Below are positions 8,208-10,534 of a stretch of 10,534 nt of DNA, piece by piece. A program made the translations under genes and the position numbers. Position 1 is the first letter of the stretch; the number at the start of each line of letters is the position of its first letter. The stretch is from Sphingobacterium thalpophilum (lineage in GTDB: Bacteria > Bacteroidota > Bacteroidia > Flavobacteriales > Flavobacteriaceae), in assembly GCA_943328865.2 (NCBI GenBank), contig CALQBR020000020.1:1-10534 (forward strand). Direction: 5' to 3'. The notes beneath the pieces are model-generated. The model ran no database searches. It was not told the origin of the DNA and was given only the letters and a program-made list of their open reading frames with translations.

Positions 8208-9386
8208 TTAAGCTCTTTCGATTACAATAGCAGATGCACCACCACCACCATTGCATATTGCAGCAGCTCCGATTTTTGCATTATTTTGTTCTAATACATT
8301 TATTAAAGTAACGATGATTCTGACACCAGAACAGCCTAGGGGATGACCTAATGAAACAGCACCACCATTTACGTTAATTTTGTTGTTGTCTAAGTCTAAT
8401 ATTTTTGCATTGGCTAAACCAACTACGGCAAAAGCTTCATTAAATTCAAAAAAATCAACCTCATCGATAGATAGTCCGGCTTTTTCTAATGCTTTTGGAA
8501 TGGCTTTGGCGGGTGCTGTCGTAAACCATTGTGGTTCTTGTGCAGCATCAGCATAACCTTTGATGTAGGCTAAAGGTTTTAATCCTAAAGACAATGCTTT
8601 TTCTTCGCTCATCAGAATAACAGCAGCTGCTCCATCATTTATGGTTGAAGCGTTTGCAGCGGTCACAGTACCTTCTTTGGTGAAAACGGCATTTAAAGAA
8701 GCAATTCGGTCTAATTTCACATTAGTGAATTCCTCATCTTTAGTTATCATGATTGGATCTCCTTTTCTTTGAGGGACTGCCACGGGAACCACTTCATTGT
8801 TGAATTTACCAGCTTCCCAAGCTTTTGCAGAGCGTTCGTAAGATTGAATGGCAAAGGCATCTTGGGCTTCTCTAGAGATGCCATATTCGTTGGCACATAA
8901 GTCGGCACAAACCCCCATTGCGTTATTGTCGTAGGCATCTGTTAGTCCGTCTTTTTGCATGCCGTCAACCATAGCGGCTGGTCCAAATTTATAACCATTT
9001 CTCAAATGAATATAATGCGGAATCAAACTCATATTTTCCATTCCACCAGCAACTACGATTTCAGCATCACCAGCCATAATTGCTTGGGCACCTTGCATAA
9101 CCGCTTTCATTCCTGAAGCACAAACTTTATTTACGGTTGTGCAAACCACCGTATTTGGTAAGCCTGCAAAAAGAGCTGCTTGACGTGCTGGAGCTTGCCC
9201 AACTCCTGCCTGAATGACATTGCCCATGATAACTTCGTCAATCAAATTGGCGTCTAAATTTATTTTGCTTAAAGCACCTTTAATGGCAGCAGCTCCTAAT
9301 TTTGGAGCTGATACGGTGGATAATCCTCCCATAAAACTTCCAATAGGTGTTCTTGCAGCAGATACGATTACAACTTTTTTATTCAT
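8208..9386 (-). CDS. Thiolase, acetyl-CoA C-acetyltransferase type
   Basis: This 392-residue cytoplasmic enzyme is predicted to condense two acetyl-CoA to acetoacetyl-CoA, or to run the reverse thiolytic cleavage in fatty-acid or amino-acid breakdown. All thiolase motifs are present: nucleophile C89 in NKVCASGMKA, GGMENMS (114-120), NEAFA (316-320), H348 in GHPLGCSG and the acid/base C378 in CNGGGGASA near the C-terminus. Length and active-site positions agree with the biosynthetic thiolase of Zoogloea ramigera as I recall it (C89, H348, C378). The frame runs 17 codons further upstream, to 9437, but the conserved MNKKVVIVSAARTPIG opening fixes the start at 9386. An NlpC/P60 gene follows on the same strand. 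No beta-oxidation partner such as a FadB homologue is in view, so biosynthetic versus degradative use cannot be settled. Its promoter is not clear: a near-match (TAGTATTTG on the minus strand, 9435-9443) has one extra spacer base. Confidence 0.95.
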   Translation of the reverse strand: MNKKVVIVSAARTPIGSFMGGLSTVSAPKLGAAAIKGALSKINLDANLIDEVIMGNVIQAGVGQAPARQAALFAGLPNTVVCTTVNKVCASGMKAVMQGAQAIMAGDAEIVVAGGMENMSLIPHYIHLRNGYKFGPAAMVDGMQKDGLTDAYDNNAMGVCADLCANEYGISREAQDAFAIQSYERSAKAWEAGKFNNEVVPVAVPQRKGDPIMITKDEEFTNVKLDRIASLNAVFTKEGTVTAANASTINDGAAAVILMSEEKALSLGLKPLAYIKGYADAAQEPQWFTTAPAKAIPKALEKAGLSIDEVDFFEFNEAFAVVGLANAKILDLDNNKINVNGGAVSLGHPLGCSGVRIIVTLINVLEQNNAKIGAAAICNGGGGASAIVIERA

Positions 9387-9634
9387 GATAGGTGTGGGTA
9401 TTTTGTTATAGGTTGCGAATTTAATCATTTTGTACAAATACTAAATTACAATTTTGATATTATTATGTGTTTTTTGGCTCAAATTTTTGATTTAAGTTTT
9501 GGTAGAGGACCCTTTTTTAATGAAAAGGAATTGAAATTTAATTCCAAAAAGCTTTTGTGTTAGGCTCTATCCGTTTGATAGTGAATGATTTTTATATTGG
9601 ATTTAAAAAACATTTAAAAAAACAGATCAATTAC
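9387..9634. other. Gene-free spacer between thiolase and the tRNA cluster
   Basis: I see no coding sequence here beyond short stop-rich frames. It must hold the thiolase promoter on the minus strand. The only structure noted is a small inverted repeat, GGAATT (9527-9532) with AATTCC (9540-9545), which has no U-run and no clear role. Confidence 0.6.
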
Positions 9635-9665
9635 TTGTAAAATATAGAATAGTGCGTTACATTTG
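9635..9665 (+). promoter_or_regulatory. Bacteroidota-type promoter of the tRNA cluster
   Basis: A perfect -7 element TACATTTG (consensus TAnnTTTG) lies at 9658-9665, and a TTG -33 element at 9635-9637 is 20 bases upstream, within the usual 17-23. Transcription would start near 9670-9674, about 25 bases before the tRNA-Ser 5' end, leaving a short leader to be trimmed. This is the best promoter match in the window. Confidence 0.75.
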
Positions 9666-9697
9666 CAACCGCTTAAAGGGAATAGATATTCTTCATT

Positions 9698-9784
9698 GGA
9701 GAGTTGCCTGAGTGGCCGAAAGGACATGTTTGCTAAACATGCGTATGGGAAACTGTACCAAGGGTTCGAATCCCTTACTCTCCG
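9698..9784 (+). tRNA. tRNA-Ser(GCU)
   Basis: An 87-nucleotide class II tRNA. The acceptor GGAGAGT (9698-9704) pairs with ACTCTCC (9777-9783), with discriminator G9784. The anticodon stem CATGT/ACATG (9725-9729, 9737-9741) encloses loop TTGCTAA with anticodon GCT at 9732-9734, reading AGC/AGU serine codons. The long variable arm and the GGTTCGAATCC T-arm are typical of tRNA-Ser. The 3' CCA is not encoded, so it must be added after transcription. It is first in the three-tRNA cluster, and a T-run follows immediately. Confidence 0.96.
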
Positions 9785-9798
9785 CTTTTTTTGCACCT

Positions 9799-9876
9799 CG
9801 GGGTGTAGCGTAGCTCGGTTATCGCGCCTGCTTTGGGAGCAGGAGGCCGCAGGTTCGAATCCTGCCACCCCGACCA
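9799..9876 (+). tRNA. tRNA-Pro(UGG), CCA encoded
   Basis: The acceptor CGGGGTG (9799-9805) pairs with CACCCCG (9866-9872), with discriminator A9873, and CCA is encoded at 9874-9876. The anticodon stem CCTGC/GCAGG (9827-9831, 9839-9843) encloses loop TTTGGGA with anticodon TGG at 9834-9836, reading proline CCN codons, mainly CCA/CCG. The C1-G72 pair and A73 are typical of bacterial tRNA-Pro. It is second in the cluster, 14 bases after tRNA-Ser. Confidence 0.96.
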
Positions 9877-9889
9877 ATTATGAGTTTAT

Positions 9890-9963
<74 letters not shown>

Positions 9964-9964
9964 C

Positions 9965-10001
9965 AAAAACCCTTTTAATCTTTTGATTATGAGGGTTTTT
10001 T
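9965..10001 (+). terminator. Intrinsic terminator of the tRNA cluster
   Basis: The arm AAAAACCCT (9965-9973) pairs with AGGGTTTTT (9992-10000). An inner stem, TAATC (9976-9980) with GATTA (9985-9989), sits around a TTTT loop, and the T-run ends at 10001. It separates the tRNA transcript from the downstream integrase gene. Confidence 0.8.
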
Positions 10002-10063
10002 GTTTTCAAGCATTTTTGGTAAATTACTCATTTAGGATGTTTTTTGCTTCTTTTTAAGCAATT

Positions 10064-10083
10064 GTTTGCACATAGTTTGCACA
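10064..10083. repeat. Tandem GTTTGCACA repeat upstream of the integrase
   Basis: GTTTGCACA occurs at 10064-10072 and again at 10075-10083, a period of 11 bases, about one helical turn. A third TTTGC lies at 10043-10047, on the edge of a small hairpin (TTGCTT 10044-10049 with AAGCAA 10056-10061). The helical phasing and position just before the integrase start suggest binding sites for the recombinase or an accessory or regulatory protein. The repeat is seen directly; its role is inferred. Confidence 0.6.
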
Positions 10084-10108
10084 ACGAAGACCATAATCTA
10101 ACTCAATT

Positions 10109-10534
10109 ATGGCAAATTTGAAGACTCTTTTGGATACCAGAAGACAAAAATCAGATAGCTCTTTCAGTATTATCTTTAGAATCACACATGACAGAAAAGT
10201 TTACACGCTTAACTCTGGAATTTCTACTACAGCAGTTTATTGGGATCATCAAAGAAGTGAAATTCATAAGACACATCCCAATTCAAAATTATTAAACATT
10301 AATTTATCAAAGCAGTTTTTTAAAATCCAACAGATAGTTTTAGAGCTCGATGGTGATTTTTCAATAACAGAATTAAAAAATAGAGTAGATGGAAAGTCAA
10401 CAGATCCAAAAGAGATTACTTTTAAATCTTTTTCTGAGCATTTGATCCTCCAAATGCTTGAAATAAATAAAACTGGAAATGCTTTAGTTTATCAAACTGC
10501 ATTAAATAGATTAATTGCTTTCTATGGTAAGGAT
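10109..10534 (+). CDS. Tyrosine recombinase (phage/ICE-type integrase), N-terminal part only
   Basis: The frame opens at the ATG at 10109 and stays open for 142 codons to the window end. The N-terminus (MANLKTLLDTRRQKSD, then FSIIFRITHDRKVYTLNSGI) matches the Arm-DNA-binding domain of Bacteroidota site-specific integrases (about residues 1-85), including the TTAVYWDH segment. From about residue 100 (ITFKSFSEHLILQMLEINKTG) the SAM-like core-binding domain begins, with the usual NALVYQTALNRL helix. The catalytic R-H-R-Y domain lies beyond the window, so activity cannot be judged. Such enzymes move integrative conjugative elements, prophages and islands. The position 145 bases after tRNA-Arg, reading away from it, fits an element integrated at that tRNA. 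The family call rests on recognised sequence style; whether the element is phage, ICE or island is unknown. Confidence 0.85.
   Translation, partial: MANLKTLLDTRRQKSDSSFSIIFRITHDRKVYTLNSGISTTAVYWDHQRSEIHKTHPNSKLLNINLSKQFFKIQQIVLELDGDFSITELKNRVDGKSTDPKEITFKSFSEHLILQMLEINKTGNALVYQTALNRLIAFYGKD

Noticed and set aside
9387..9437. A 17-codon N-terminal extension of the thiolase starting at 9437
   Set aside because: Thiolases of this type begin at MNKKVVIVSAARTPIG. The start at 9386 gives the expected 392 residues and standard active-site numbering.
9527..9545. Small inverted repeat GGAATT/AATTCC before the tRNA cluster
   Set aside because: A 6-bp stem without a U-run and not aligned with any promoter; probably chance.
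9614..9877. Minus-strand ORF of 87 codons (VAGFEPAASCSQSRR...) across the tRNAs
   Set aside because: It is the antisense of tRNA-Pro and tRNA-Ser. This 'AGFEPA-CSQSRR' peptide is a familiar spurious product of reading tRNA genes backwards.

Overview
The window looks like a chromosomal segment from a flavobacterium or close relative (Bacteroidota). The DNA is AT-rich. No gene start has an evident Shine-Dalgarno sequence; the starts lie in A/T-rich leaders. The best promoter matches the Bacteroidota TTG / TAnnTTTG pattern, and the GyrA, ClpC and secreted TPR proteins resemble flavobacterial versions as I remember them. The assignment rests on recall and sequence style, not on a search.

Layout, left to right. 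(1) Minus strand, 1-421: most of a RimB-like retropepsin-fold 'ATP-dependent zinc protease', cut by the window edge. (2) Minus strand, 509-3061: clpC, the AAA+ unfoldase of the ClpCP protease, ending in a perfect hairpin terminator that contains its own stop codon. (3) Plus strand, divergent from clpC: gyrA (3324-5942), followed 52 bases later by a secreted tetratricopeptide-repeat protein (5995-7320). (4) A shared convergent terminator (7341-7376). (5) Minus strand: a thiolase (acetyl-CoA acetyltransferase, 8208-9386) followed by an SH3 + NlpC/P60 cell-wall peptidase (7375-8136), separated by an intergenic repeat that folds into a perfect 14-bp stem. (6) Plus strand: a tRNA-Ser(GCU), tRNA-Pro(UGG), tRNA-Arg(UCU) cluster (9698-9963) with a good promoter upstream and an intrinsic terminator downstream. 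(7) Plus strand, 10109 to the window end: the first 142 codons of a tyrosine recombinase (integrase), preceded by paired GTTTGCACA repeats.

Most of the window is housekeeping: protein quality control, DNA supercoiling, thiolase chemistry, peptidoglycan turnover and translation. The one clear sign of accessory DNA is the integrase start just after tRNA-Arg, which suggests the window ends at the left edge of a genomic island, prophage or integrative element. Any unusual system would lie beyond position 10534 and cannot be judged here. I found no CRISPR array, insertion sequence, toxin-antitoxin pair or recognisable defence gene inside the window.
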